Shown here: positions 1 to 8,742 of the stretch, one piece after another
Position numbering within the stretch: position 1 is the first letter of the stretch
Layout of the letters: each line of letters begins with the position of its first letter
DNA from: Alphaproteobacteria bacterium
GTDB lineage: Bacteria > Pseudomonadota > Alphaproteobacteria > Rs-D84
DNA length: 64,000 nt
Reading direction: 5' to 3'
NCBI GenBank assembly: GCA_017502865.1
Contig: JAFVUD010000006.1
Coordinates: forward strand, 125,832-189,831
The notes under the pieces: generated by a model
Seen by the model: only the letters and a program-made list of their open reading frames with translations
What the model was told of the DNA's origin: nothing
Databases searched by the model: none
Program-made: the position numbers and the translations under genes

Positions 1-196
1 CCAACAGACTGAATGTTAAATCACCATTCAATTTGGCGGGTACGTCGGTTTGTGCATAGACGGCACTTTCAATAGCCGGCTTGAACCGGTTCAGGGTAAT
101 CATTGGTGGTACAATAATTACAGCCAATATAAATGTAGCAATTGCAATGGTAATTGACCAAGCAATTCTGCGTTTGTGTCTGGGTTTAAGTGCCAT
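1..196 (-). CDS. Partial membrane-anchored protein, AsmA-like N-terminus
   Basis: The first 65 codons of a minus-strand gene that runs off the left edge. It starts at the ATG at 196, after the purine-rich ribosome site aaggacagagag. A basic start (MALKPRHKRR) leads into one hydrophobic segment at about residues 11-30. The next stretch, ITLNRFKPAIE then KLNGDLTFSL, resembles the beginning of AsmA-family proteins, which have one N-terminal membrane helix and a long periplasmic domain linked to envelope lipid transport. The AsmA assignment rests on this short N-terminus only. It is divergent from uvrB and shares the upstream region. Confidence 0.45.
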   Translation of the reverse strand, partial: MALKPRHKRRIAWSITIAIATFILAVIIVPPMITLNRFKPAIESAVYAQTDVPAKLNGDLTFSLL

Positions 197-207
197 TCTC
201 TCTGTCC

Positions 208-235
208 TTGTAATTTGATTATAATGGATTATACT
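208..235 (+). promoter_or_regulatory. Putative uvrB promoter, -10 seven bases before the start
   Basis: TTGTAA (208-213), a 16-base spacer and TATACT (230-235). Seven bases separate the -10 box from the GTG start at 243, so the transcript would begin at or next to the start codon. A second possible -10, TATAAT at 220-225, would give a leader of about ten bases. No ribosome-binding sequence is visible before the GTG. Confidence 0.4.
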
Positions 236-242
236 AAAAAAT

Positions 243-2234
243 GTGAGTAAAAAAATATTTAATCTTGAAAGTAATTATAAACCGATGGGTGACCAGCCAA
301 CCGCTATTGCAGAATTGGTGGCGGGGGTTCAAGAGGGGCGACAATCCCAGGTTTTATTAGGGGTGACGGGGTCTGGCAAGACGTTCACAATGGCAAATGT
401 TATTGCAGAATTGGGACGGCCGGCGTTGATTATGGCACCTAATAAAATTCTGGCGGCACAGTTATATACGGAAATGAAGGCGTTTTTTCCAAATAATCAT
501 GTGGAATATTTTGTGTCGTACTATGATTACTATCAGCCCGAAGCATATATGCCGACAACAGATACATATATTGATAAAGATGCATCGATAAATGAACAAT
601 TGGATCGTATGCGTCACAGTGCAACACGTGCAATGCTGGAAGAACGTGATGTTATCGTGGTTTCCAGTGTGTCGTCTATTTATGGTATGGGGTCGCCAGA
701 ACAATATGCAGGTATGCGTTTGGTCTTGAATGCGGGCGATATGATTTCACAAAAAGATGTTATTAGAAGTCTGGTCGATATTCAGTACAAGCGAAATGAT
801 ATGGCGTTCGCACGTGGGGATTTTAGGGTGCGTGGTGATACGCTGGATTTGTTCCCATCGCATGCCCAGGACCGGGGGTGGAAGATTTCTTTCTTTGGTG
901 ATGAAATTGAAGAAATCTGGGAATTTGACACGTTAACTGGGGCGAAATTACAACGGGTTGACCGTATTGCGGTTTATCCAAATACCCACTATGCAACACC
1001 AATGCCAACTGTTTTGCAGGCGATTGGGGAAATAAAAAAAGACCTGAAAGAACGGTTGGATTATTTTCATGAAAATATGAAATATATCGAAGAACAGCGT
1101 CTGCGTGAACGGGTGGGGTTTGATATAGAAATGCTGGAAAGTACGGGGACGTGTCGTGGGGTGGAAAACTATTCACGATATTTGTCTGGGCGTGCACCGG
1201 GCCAGCCACCACCAACATTGTTTGAATATTTACCAAAAGATGCGGTTTTATTTATAGATGAAAGCCATGTGACGGTGCCACAGATTGGGGCGATGTCACG
1301 TGGGGACCGTGCACGCAAGGAAACACTGTCGCAGTATGGATTTCGGTTGCCGGCATGTGTTGATAACCGGCCATTGACATTTGAAGAATGGGATATGTTG
1401 CGTCCACAGACTATATTTGTGTCGGCAACACCGGCCGCATGGGAAATGGACCAGGCAGGTGGAATTGTATCAGAACAGGTTATTCGACCAACAGGATTGT
1501 TGGACCCAGAATGCGAAGTAAGACCAACAGAACACCAGGTTGATGATTTGTTAGACCAGGTGAAAAAGACCAGTGGGCGTGTGTTGGTGACAACATTGAC
1601 CAAGAAGATGGCGGAACAATTGACGGACTATTTTATTGAAAATGGGGTCAAGGCCAGATATCTGCACAGCGATATTGAAACGTTGGAACGTATTGAATTG
1701 TTGCGTGAACTGCGTATGGGAAAATTTGATGTGTTGGTTGGTATCAATTTGCTGCGTGAAGGTTTGGATGTGCCGGAATGTGAATTGGTTGCAATTATGG
1801 ATGCGGATAAAGAAGGATTCTTGCGTTCGACACGTTCGCTGATTCAAACCATAGGGCGGGCGGCACGAAATGCAAATGGTCGTGTGATTTTGTATGCAGA
1901 TAAAATTACAGATTCTATGAAAGATGCGCTGGGGGAAACAGAAAGACGTCGGGCCAAGCAGATGGCGTATAACGCAGCACATGGGATTGTACCGACTACG
2001 GTTGCCAAGGCCATCTTTGCCGAGGTGGGTGACAGACAAGAAAAGACAGACAAAGCCCGCAGATTTGTTTATGACAAATCGGGTGGGGTGATGGATGCAG
2101 ATTCGCTGCGTAAAGAAATCAAGGCATTGAATAAAAAGATGCGTGATGCAGCAGAAAATCTGGAATTTGAATTGGCGGCGGAAATTCGTGACCAGATTCA
2201 TAAATTAGAAGATGATTTGTTGTTGGTGGAGTAG
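243..2234 (+). CDS. uvrB: Excinuclease ABC subunit B
   Basis: UvrB is the damage-verifying helicase of nucleotide excision repair; UvrA loads it on DNA and it recruits UvrC. The 663-aa length is normal. Visible motifs in order: Walker A GVTGSGKT at residues 40-47, the beta-hairpin region rich in Tyr ([10 protein letters not shown]) at about 93-102, [10 protein letters not shown] near 140, the Walker B-like FIDESH near 340, helicase motif [11 protein letters not shown] near 540, and a C-terminal UVR domain at about 625-660 that contacts UvrC. The start is GTG at 243; an ATG two bases earlier is followed at once by TGA and cannot be used. tsaE follows after six bases and is probably co-transcribed. 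Confidence 0.97.
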   Translation: MSKKIFNLESNYKPMGDQPTAIAELVAGVQEGRQSQVLLGVTGSGKTFTMANVIAELGRPALIMAPNKILAAQLYTEMKAFFPNNHVEYFVSYYDYYQPEAYMPTTDTYIDKDASINEQLDRMRHSATRAMLEERDVIVVSSVSSIYGMGSPEQYAGMRLVLNAGDMISQKDVIRSLVDIQYKRNDMAFARGDFRVRGDTLDLFPSHAQDRGWKISFFGDEIEEIWEFDTLTGAKLQRVDRIAVYPNTHYATPMPTVLQAIGEIKKDLKERLDYFHENMKYIEEQRLRERVGFDIEMLESTGTCRGVENYSRYLSGRAPGQPPPTLFEYLPKDAVLFIDESHVTVPQIGAMSRGDRARKETLSQYGFRLPACVDNRPLTFEEWDMLRPQTIFVSATPAAWEMDQAGGIVSEQVIRPTGLLDPECEVRPTEHQVDDLLDQVKKTSGRVLVTTLTKKMAEQLTDYFIENGVKARYLHSDIETLERIELLRELRMGKFDVLVGINLLREGLDVPECELVAIMDADKEGFLRSTRSLIQTIGRAARNANGRVILYADKITDSMKDALGETERRRAKQMAYNAAHGIVPTTVAKAIFAEVGDRQEKTDKARRFVYDKSGGVMDADSLRKEIKALNKKMRDAAENLEFELAAEIRDQIHKLEDDLLLVE

Positions 2235-2240
2235 GATAAA

Positions 2241-2636
2241 ATGGAAGTAATTACAAAAAATATTGAAGAAACAAGAAGTTGGGCGAATAAGTTTGCAAAA
2301 AACTTAAAGTCACCGGTTGTGGTTGCGTTGCATGGGGATTTGGGTATGGGGAAATCTGAAATTGCACGTACAATCATAAAAACGTTGCGTGGTGAAGATA
2401 CAGTTGTGCCCAGTCCTACGTTCACGATTGTGCAATCGTATGATGGGATTTCACATTTTGATTTGTACAGGCTGGAAGATGCATCTGAACTGGTCGAGGT
2501 GGGGTTGCAGCACGCAATGCAAAATGATATTACGTTGATTGAATGGCCAGAAATTGCAGCGGATATGTTGCCGGCAGATACAATTCATATTTATATTACG
2601 CAATATGAAGATGGCCGAAAAATTGTTATCAAATAA
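2241..2636 (+). CDS. tsaE: tRNA threonylcarbamoyladenosine biosynthesis ATPase TsaE
   Basis: TsaE is the ATPase that works with TsaB and TsaD to make the t6A modification at position 37 of ANN-decoding tRNAs in the cytoplasm. The 131-aa protein has the P-loop GDLGMGKS at about residues 32-39, the family motif SPTFTIVQSY near 59-68, HFDLYRLED near 73-81, and the Walker B-like LIEWPE near 100. Length and motif order fit the family. It lies six bases after uvrB and ends about 127 bases before an intrinsic terminator. TsaB and TsaD are not in the window. Confidence 0.93.
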   Translation: MEVITKNIEETRSWANKFAKNLKSPVVVALHGDLGMGKSEIARTIIKTLRGEDTVVPSPTFTIVQSYDGISHFDLYRLEDASELVEVGLQHAMQNDITLIEWPEIAADMLPADTIHIYITQYEDGRKIVIK

Positions 2637-2763
2637 TACCTGGGAAAAGGACCCTGTGGAATAGTGCGGATAAAAAAGTAATAATTGCTTTGCGGATGAC
2701 GAAACAAGTTGTTGCAATGCAAGAATGAATTTTCGAAATCCCAAACCCACATCCCTAAAACAA

Positions 2764-2790
2764 AACACCGGTGATTGCCGGTGTTTTTTA
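2764..2790 (+). terminator. Intrinsic terminator after uvrB-tsaE
   Basis: Stem aacaccgg (2764-2771) pairs with ccggtgtt (2778-2785) around the loop tgattg, followed by a T-run. It can also serve the opposite strand weakly, because the ftsA-rpe gene ends at 2788. The 127 bases between tsaE and this hairpin carry no supported gene. Confidence 0.8.
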
Positions 2791-4569
2791 TTGTTGTGTT
2801 TTTTTCAGCAGGCTGTGAACCGCCAATGGGAAATCTGGGGCACGGGACAGGTAAGAACCACTGACCAATAAATCGGCACCAGCATCCCAGCACATTTGGG
2901 CGGTTTTATCATTTATGCCACCATCAACAGATATCAAGAATTTTAATCCATATTTTTTGCGGGTTGCCGCTAATACAGAAATTTTATGCAGGCATGATGG
3001 TTGGAATTCTTGGCCAGCGGCACCGGGTGATACGGTCATTACCATTACTTCGTCAATGTCACGCAAGACTTCTTTTAATATAGAAACAGATGATTCTGGG
3101 TTCAGGGCGATTCCGGCACGTTTGCCCGCCGCACGAATACCACGCAGGGCGGCCCGAACCCCAGATGTATTGGTTGAAAGGATTATTGTGTCGGCACCGG
3201 CATTTATGGCATCAGCGGCCCAGACGGTGGGACTTTCGGTCATTAAATGAACATGTAAATGTGCGTTTGTGTGGGCACGTATAAATTTTATTTGGTCAAT
3301 ACTGCCGGCGATGCGGTCTACGTAAAAGCCATCCATAATGTCGACGTGAATCATTGAAATGCCGCCAGATTTGAACAGGCTGTATGTGTCGGGGCGTTTC
3401 ATGTTAAAGCACAGGGTGCTGGGTAAAATAGGGATGAATTTTGGTTGACGTGTTCGCTTTTTACGACGGAACGGTGATGACAGACGTTCAACCAGACGAC
3501 TGCGTTTTTCGGCCCATGCCAAGAATTTCTGGCGGTGTGGTGTTTCCATGTTCCAAATGTGGGCGGACAGGGCACGAACCGATGCGTCGCTGTGCATGAT
3601 TTCGGTTGGAATGCCGAATGTGTTTTCAAAGAAATCACGTATGCCGTCCATTTCACTGCCGCCGCCGGTTAATACAATTTTAGTTGGTTTATATTTAGAC
3701 AGTGCAGATGATGACTGGGCCTGGATTTTTGCAATCAGGTCAACAACAATTGGTAAAACAATGTCATTGATGTCGCCACGTGAAAAACCATATGCTGTGT
3801 CAGCCGGGGTAAAGCGGTCCATTTCTTTGGGAATCATGCTGGCTACGCTGCGTTTGATGCGGTCCGCTTCGTCAGGGGTTATGTTGGTGGCGGATGAAAT
3901 TGCGTCGTTTATCGTTTTGCCACCGATTGCAATTTTTGTGTGCCATACCGGTCCACGGTCGGTCCAGATAGATGCGCCGGTGAATTCAGCCCCCAGGTCA
4001 ATAAACATTGTTGTTTGTTTGCGGGGACGAAATGCGTAATTCTGGACAAATTGGGGGTCATAGAATGCGATTGGTTGGATAAAGGCACGGCGTAAAATTG
4101 CATAGATTTCATCCAGGTATATGGACTGATAAAATATAGAACCGAATATGGACGTTAATTGTTTATCAACAGAACCAACCGGTGTTAACATGTCACGTGC
4201 GCCAGGGCGACTGTATGCCAATGGAATAATGTGCATACGGTAATATTCGTCGGGTGGGACGATTTGTGCAATTTGATGCTGAATATCAGATTGGCTGATT
4301 TTATGTTCGCCATTCCAAATGGTATTCTTGGCAGATATGTCAAATTTAGAAGGACCAAAATTTCCGGTGATATACGCACTGTCCAGGTTGACACCCAATT
4401 GTTTTTCCAATTCGTCAACCACAGATTTTATTGCAAAAACAGTATCTGTACTGTCGATTGAAAATACGGCAGATTTTGCAATTCGGGCAGATTTTACATG
4501 GTGTGCAATACCACGGACACCACTGGTGCCAATGTCCAGACACAGAAAAGAAGAGTCGAACATGTTCAT
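2788..4569 (-). CDS. Fusion: cell-division protein FtsA + ribulose-phosphate 3-epimerase
   Basis: One uninterrupted 593-codon frame holds two domains. Residues 1 to about 368 are FtsA, the actin-like ATPase that links FtsZ to the membrane: phosphate-1 motif DIGTS at 12-16, the SHS2/1C subdomain at about 84-165, phosphate-2 DLGAEFTG at 191-198, and adenosine motif LTGGGSEMDG at 300-309. A basic, possibly amphipathic stretch (345-376) sits where FtsA normally ends in its membrane-targeting helix. Residues 377-593 are a full Rpe TIM barrel: PSTL at 383-386, HVDIMDG at 408-414, HVHLM at 439-443, VDGG at 548-551 and the phosphate loop GSYLS. The metal ligands (His408, Asp410, His441, Asp549) are present. 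Rpe interconverts ribulose-5-phosphate and xylulose-5-phosphate. No ATG, GTG or TTG lies between Met341 and the Rpe domain, so a separate full Rpe is unlikely. The start is ATG 4569 or 4563, 18 bases after ftsQ. Confidence 0.9.
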   Translation of the reverse strand: MNMFDSSFLCLDIGTSGVRGIAHHVKSARIAKSAVFSIDSTDTVFAIKSVVDELEKQLGVNLDSAYITGNFGPSKFDISAKNTIWNGEHKISQSDIQHQIAQIVPPDEYYRMHIIPLAYSRPGARDMLTPVGSVDKQLTSIFGSIFYQSIYLDEIYAILRRAFIQPIAFYDPQFVQNYAFRPRKQTTMFIDLGAEFTGASIWTDRGPVWHTKIAIGGKTINDAISSATNITPDEADRIKRSVASMIPKEMDRFTPADTAYGFSRGDINDIVLPIVVDLIAKIQAQSSSALSKYKPTKIVLTGGGSEMDGIRDFFENTFGIPTEIMHSDASVRALSAHIWNMETPHRQKFLAWAEKRSRLVERLSSPFRRKKRTRQPKFIPILPSTLCFNMKRPDTYSLFKSGGISMIHVDIMDGFYVDRIAGSIDQIKFIRAHTNAHLHVHLMTESPTVWAADAINAGADTIILSTNTSGVRAALRGIRAAGKRAGIALNPESSVSILKEVLRDIDEVMVMTVSPGAAGQEFQPSCLHKISVLAATRKKYGLKFLISVDGGINDKTAQMCWDAGADLLVSGSYLSRAPDFPLAVHSLLKKTQQ

Positions 4570-4587
4570 CTGTTAATTATGGTCGCA

Positions 4588-5274
4588 TTATTTTACCAAT
4601 ATTCTGGTGTTGTCGCGCATGTCGATAACATCAATGTCTTTGGATAAAATTTTGTGATTTTTATTCATGGCAATCAGGCTGCTGATTGCGGAAATTGGGT
4701 CTTCTTCGGGTAACATTATTGTGATGCCGGCAGGTGTCGTTATGTTCCAGCGACGATTTTCAATCCATGATAAATATTCTATGTCGGCCAGCATTGTGTG
4801 GGCAGCCTTGGTAATTTCGGTGATGTCGTTTGGAATTGGTCCAGAAAATACAACCGCCGATGTATCACGTTCGGGGGTGGGACGGTTGACAACCGTGCCA
4901 TCGGCCGACAGTGGGAAATAATATTCGCCATTCCACCACAGGGCAACAGCATGGTGCATTTTTACATTTATTTTAAGATTGCCGTTTGGCAGGCGACGTA
5001 CCGCAGATGATTTTACACCGGGGACGTTCGCAATGCGGTCGTTTAATTCAGCCAAATCAACATCGTATGTGTTGCGTACCAGACCGCCCGCCGCCGCACG
5101 CAGGGCAGATAAATCAGATTTTTCAGCATCGCTGGTAATTGAAATGTTGTGTACATGTGCGACCGAGCCATGGCCCATACCGGTCATAATTATACGGGTT
5201 GCAAAATAGATGGCCATAATTATGGCAACGGCAAAACACAGCCAAAACCAGATAGAACGCTTCATGCGGAACAT
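4588..5274 (-). CDS. ftsQ: Cell-division protein FtsQ
   Basis: FtsQ is a bitopic divisome protein that binds FtsB and FtsL in the periplasm. The 228-aa product has a short cytoplasmic start, one membrane helix at about residues 8-27 (WFWLCFAVAIIMAIYFA), then a POTRA-like domain with VHNISITSD near 40 and a region around RIANVPGVKSSAVRRLPNG that matches the usual FtsQ beta-strand pattern. Position directly before ftsA supports the call. Two starts are possible: ATG 5274, or ATG 5265, which gives a product starting MKRSIW. TATAAT at 5278-5273 overlaps the first ATG and lies seven bases before the second, so the second may be the real, nearly leaderless start. Confidence 0.85.
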   Translation of the reverse strand: MFRMKRSIWFWLCFAVAIIMAIYFATRIIMTGMGHGSVAHVHNISITSDAEKSDLSALRAAAGGLVRNTYDVDLAELNDRIANVPGVKSSAVRRLPNGNLKINVKMHHAVALWWNGEYYFPLSADGTVVNRPTPERDTSAVVFSGPIPNDITEITKAAHTMLADIEYLSWIENRRWNITTPAGITIMLPEEDPISAISSLIAMNKNHKILSKDIDVIDMRDNTRILVK

Positions 5275-5321
5275 TATATCATATTTTTATAGATTAAAAA
5301 AGAGGGAGGCGAAAATATTTA

Positions 5322-5711
5322 TTACATTGCACGCAACAGATAGCCACGTCTGAACATGCAACGGCGATATGCACCCACAGATTTTGATGCGGTGTTGCGT
5401 GGAACAGACATCAGCGAACGTTGGCCAACGTCACGATATTCGTTTGATTGGAATGTCACCCATAAACCGTCCCATTCGGGCATAATTGCACTTTGGTTCG
5501 GGGAAATTAATTTGGCAATGCGGGAACGTGGTAAATATGATGGGCGGTCAATCCCCAGGCATGCTTTGTGGTCACGAACAAATTGTTCTGTGGTGACGGC
5601 TTCGTTTTCCCAATTCAAAACGGTGGCGTTATCAATGCTGCCACGGTTGGGGGATGCGCACCCGAACAGTACAATTAATGATAAAAATGCGGATAATAAT
5701 TTTATTCTCAT
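5322..5711 (-). CDS. Small predicted lipoprotein, unknown function
   Basis: A 129-aa protein with a lipoprotein signal peptide: MRIK, a hydrophobic run, and lipobox LFGC with Cys18 as the acylated residue. The mature part has a second Cys in a motif HKACLGID near residue 50 and a third in YRRCMFRRGY near the C-terminus, so one disulfide is possible. No known family is recognised. The start is ATG 5711, seven bases after a TATAAT box, with no ribosome site, which suggests a leaderless message. The gene lies upstream of ftsQ on the same strand, 47 bases away, and is divergent from the lol-region genes. Confidence 0.75.
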   Translation of the reverse strand: MRIKLLSAFLSLIVLFGCASPNRGSIDNATVLNWENEAVTTEQFVRDHKACLGIDRPSYLPRSRIAKLISPNQSAIMPEWDGLWVTFQSNEYRDVGQRSLMSVPRNTASKSVGAYRRCMFRRGYLLRAM

Positions 5712-5718
5712 GTTTTAT

Positions 5719-5760
5719 ATTATAATTTATTTGCCTTTGGGGGGCAATAGTTTTTATAAT
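5719..5760. promoter_or_regulatory. Back-to-back promoters with inverted -35 boxes
   Basis: Minus strand: TTGCCC (5747-5742), 17-base spacer, TATAAT (5724-5719), then seven bases to the ATG at 5711. Plus strand: TTGCCT (5731-5736), 18-base spacer, TATAAT (5755-5760), serving the gene at 5788 with a normal leader. The two -35 boxes form the inverted repeat TTGCC-N7-GGCAA, so the two polymerases, or a regulator on this palindrome, would compete for the same DNA. Confidence 0.6.
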
Positions 5761-5787
5761 AGCAAAAAAGGGACAAAGGACAGAGAG

Positions 5788-6111
5788 ATGGCATTGACAG
5801 TTCAAAACTTTATAAAACTGGCCAATTATTATAACCAGACCGCAAAGACGATGTCGGCGATTTGTGTGCAAAAGGGCGGTATTGCCATGGAAAACTATGT
5901 AGGGCGATTTTATATGGCAGATGTGCTGGAATTTGTTGTGGAATATGGCCATCGTCTGGTAAAATCAGGTGTAGCAGTACCAGAAGAAATTGTCGCACTG
6001 GTTGGGCGGTTCGAACAGCAATACGAACGGGTGCGGGATTTGACAACACCTTCGCAGAAGCCAATTCATGAAATGACATTGGCAGAATTTGAAAAGGTTA
6101 TGAATATTTAG
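5788..6111 (+). CDS. Small conserved-looking cytoplasmic protein, unknown
   Basis: A 107-aa protein with no signal peptide or membrane segment, predicted mostly alpha-helical. Notable stretches are YYNQTAKTMSAICVQKGG and HEMTLAEFEKVMNI. The start ATG at 5788 follows aaaggacagagag, a strong ribosome site. The open frame extends further upstream, but that part overlaps the divergent lipoprotein gene and the promoters, so it is not used. It is first in a plus-strand run leading into the Lol genes; the next start lies 26 bases after its stop. No family is recognised. Confidence 0.65.
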   Translation: MALTVQNFIKLANYYNQTAKTMSAICVQKGGIAMENYVGRFYMADVLEFVVEYGHRLVKSGVAVPEEIVALVGRFEQQYERVRDLTTPSQKPIHEMTLAEFEKVMNI

Positions 6112-6137
6112 TGCAAAACAAGGACAAGGAGAAACCT

Positions 6138-7478
6138 ATGAGCATTATCACAAAATACATTAAGTGTATGATTGGGTGGACATGTGTGGTGTCCGTGCTG
6201 GTGGGGTGCGTGAATAGCAAGCAGGAAGAACCGCAATTTGATAACGTTGTGGTCGAAGATACGTTGGTGATAAATGAAAATTCTGTGCCGATTTTTCCAA
6301 AAATGGCGGCGTTGACCACAGATACTGCACGCAGATTTGCAATTGATTTGCCAAAAAGATGTTCGGTTGACTGGAATAATCAAAATGTGATGTCGGTTGT
6401 ACCAGAAGAAAAAATCGAAATAGTTCGTCTGGAAATGGGGGACAAATTACCGGATTTAAAGGTGTCTGATTACGAGTTTAAGCAACTGACCGTGAAGCAG
6501 GCGTTGGACAAGTTGTTGGACGGGACAGATATTGCGGTGGTCGAAGATGAAGATTTGTATGAAAAAATTACAGGGACAATTTCATCAGGGGCGTTGAATG
6601 AAGCCGTAGAATTGATGTCTAAAATGGGTCGTGTGTATTACAGTTATGATGAAACGCATGGCGAAATTCATTTGAAACATCGGGGTAAGTGGCTGATTAA
6701 AATGCCAAAGAATGAAAGTATTATCATGGCATTATTAGATGCAATGCGTGGTGCGGATGTAAGAAATCTGTTGGTGGACTGGGAAGATAAAACATTGGTG
6801 TTCGAAGGTAATTATCAAACAGAACGTGAAGTGGCCAAAATTATCGCAGATATTTCCAGTAAAAAATATATGATTGGTTGGGATGTTGATGTGTATCGTG
6901 TTTATCCACGTACAGATAATCCAATTGTTTGGATGAATTTGCTGCCTGCGTTTGGTGAAAGCAATGTTCATATGTCTGTGCCAGGTGTGGTTGGGCGTGC
7001 GCTGGTGGTCAGTTCAGAAATTAATACCAAGACTTTGCAGGAATTCTTGTATCAGCAGGCGAATGTTGTGCTGATTTCACAGGGGCAATTTGTAATTCCA
7101 AATGGTTGGCAATCACGTTTTGATATTGGCCAATGCGGTAAAGAAGAAAGACTGGAAACAGATTTGGTTATTGGGGCCAAGGGTACATACGGTGATTTTG
7201 GTGGCAAGAAAAAGATAGATGCTAAAATTGTTCTGCGTACGGGGGCGGGCGAATTAACATCTTTTAATATCCCAAGCAGTGTTGGTGATAACTATGTTAT
7301 CGTTGGTATTCCAACACATTCGTTTGTGACAACACCTGAAACACTGATTTCACCATATGCGGAATTGGTTGTGTTTATGTCGCCACGGGTTATTTCAATT
7401 GTTGATGCACCAAAGCAGGTGGACATGGATGCACCATTGGTTGGTGATGCATTGCGTGACTTTTTAAGTGAAGAATAG
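6138..7478 (+). CDS. Secretin-like outer-membrane lipoprotein (PilN/TcpC-like)
   Basis: A 446-aa lipoprotein: signal peptide with lipobox LVGC at about residues 21-24. The region around LTVKQALDKLLDGTDIAVVED (about 115-140) looks like the STN/N0 domain that precedes secretin pores. The C-terminal part ends with a run ELVVFMSPRVISIVD, close to the end of the secretin beta-domain, where type II/IV secretins read ELVIFITPRI. It most resembles type IVb pilus secretins in layout but is shorter. The start is ATG 6138 after acaaggacaaggaga; a GTG at 6111 overlapping the previous stop lacks a ribosome site. No other pilus or type II secretion gene is in the window. Its place before lolC may relate to export of lipoproteins. 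The pore-forming role is inferred. Confidence 0.5.
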   Translation: MSIITKYIKCMIGWTCVVSVLVGCVNSKQEEPQFDNVVVEDTLVINENSVPIFPKMAALTTDTARRFAIDLPKRCSVDWNNQNVMSVVPEEKIEIVRLEMGDKLPDLKVSDYEFKQLTVKQALDKLLDGTDIAVVEDEDLYEKITGTISSGALNEAVELMSKMGRVYYSYDETHGEIHLKHRGKWLIKMPKNESIIMALLDAMRGADVRNLLVDWEDKTLVFEGNYQTEREVAKIIADISSKKYMIGWDVDVYRVYPRTDNPIVWMNLLPAFGESNVHMSVPGVVGRALVVSSEINTKTLQEFLYQQANVVLISQGQFVIPNGWQSRFDIGQCGKEERLETDLVIGAKGTYGDFGGKKKIDAKIVLRTGAGELTSFNIPSSVGDNYVIVGIPTHSFVTTPETLISPYAELVVFMSPRVISIVDAPKQVDMDAPLVGDALRDFLSEE

Positions 7479-7488
7479 GGGCACGGGT

Positions 7489-8742
7489 ATGTTTTCAAAA
7501 CTGGAACGAAAAATTGCATTTAGATATCTGGGGGCCAAGAAACGTGGTTTTGGTTCGGTGATTTCGTGGGTGTCGTTGATTGGGATTATGTTGGGTGTGG
7601 CGACACTGATTGTGGTTATGTCGGTTATGGGTGGGTTCCATGATACTTTGTTGGGACGCATTGTTGGTATGAATGGTCATGTGGTTGTCTATCACCAAGA
7701 TGGGGCAATTGGGGACTTTGATTTCTTAATCGATAAAATGAAGCAGAACAAGGTTGTTGCCCAGAATGTGACCGGTATTGTTCCAATTGCCGAAGGCCAG
7801 GTTATGGCAACCGCCGGTGGCAACAATACAGGTGCGATGATACGTGGTATTCGCATGGCGGATTTAGCAGCCAAGGCCCAGACCGGGACCAAGGTTTATG
7901 GTAAAAAACTGACCGATGTAAAAGATGGTGAATTGGTTGGTGGGGCGGCTTTGACACGTGCGTTGCGTGTGGGTATGGGTGATAATATTTCATTGGTGTC
8001 TGCGAATGCGGCGACGCCGACACCATTTGGGTCTATGCCACGGATTATGTCGTATCCGGTGGTTTCTTCGTTCTTTATGGGAATGTATGAATATGATTCA
8101 GGATATATATTTATGCCGTTGGAAACAGCCCAAAAGTATTTGAATATCGGTCAATCGGTTACACATATTGATTTGTTCTTGAAAGATCCTGAAAATACAA
8201 CGGCGGTTCAGGAATCGTTGCAACGGTTATTGCCAGATGGATTTGTTGTGCGTGATTGGCGTGAACTAAATCGTGGGTTTGTTGGTGCGTTACAGGTGGA
8301 ATCAAATGTTATGTTCTTGATTTTAATGCTGATTGTGATTGTGGCGGCGTTTAATATTGTGTCATCGTTGGTTATGCTGGTTAAAGACAAAAACAAAGAT
8401 ATTGCGGTGCTGCGTACATTTGGGGTGTCACGGAAATCTATGATGAAAATATTTATTTTGTCGGGCACATCGATTGGTGTGATTGGGACGTTCTTTGGTA
8501 CGATATTTGGTGTGCTGGTTGCAATTTATATTGAACCAATTCGTCAGTTCTTTCAATGGTTAACAGGACGTGATTTGTTCCCAGCGGAATTGTATTATTT
8601 GTCTGAATTGCCATCGAAATTAGAATTTGCCAGTGTTGTGGGTATTGCGGTTTTGGCAATCGGTTTGGCATTTTTGGCAACACTGTACCCAGCGTGGAAG
8701 GCAGCAAACACAGATCCAGTAGAGGTTTTGAGAAATGAATAA
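7489..8742 (+). CDS. lolC: Lipoprotein-releasing ABC transporter permease LolC/LolE
   Basis: A 417-aa inner-membrane permease that extracts outer-membrane lipoproteins and hands them to LolA. The N-terminus FRYLGAKKRGFGSVISWVSLIGIMLGVA-type sequence is characteristic: first membrane helix at about residues 22-45, a large periplasmic domain, then three helices at about 270-295, 320-345 and 380-400. The C-terminus TLYPAWKAANTDPVEVLRNE is the usual MacB/LolC ending. Only one permease gene is present, as expected when a single LolC/E homodimer is used. The start is ATG 7489, ten bases after the previous stop; an in-frame GTG at 7468 overlaps that gene. The next gene overlaps its end by eight bases. 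Confidence 0.93.
   Translation: MFSKLERKIAFRYLGAKKRGFGSVISWVSLIGIMLGVATLIVVMSVMGGFHDTLLGRIVGMNGHVVVYHQDGAIGDFDFLIDKMKQNKVVAQNVTGIVPIAEGQVMATAGGNNTGAMIRGIRMADLAAKAQTGTKVYGKKLTDVKDGELVGGAALTRALRVGMGDNISLVSANAATPTPFGSMPRIMSYPVVSSFFMGMYEYDSGYIFMPLETAQKYLNIGQSVTHIDLFLKDPENTTAVQESLQRLLPDGFVVRDWRELNRGFVGALQVESNVMFLILMLIVIVAAFNIVSSLVMLVKDKNKDIAVLRTFGVSRKSMMKIFILSGTSIGVIGTFFGTIFGVLVAIYIEPIRQFFQWLTGRDLFPAELYYLSELPSKLEFASVVGIAVLAIGLAFLATLYPAWKAANTDPVEVLRNE

Noticed and set aside
2637..2763. 4.5S RNA or tmRNA in the tsaE downstream gap
   Set aside because: The GGAAGCAGC-type core of SRP RNA and tmRNA end motifs are absent.
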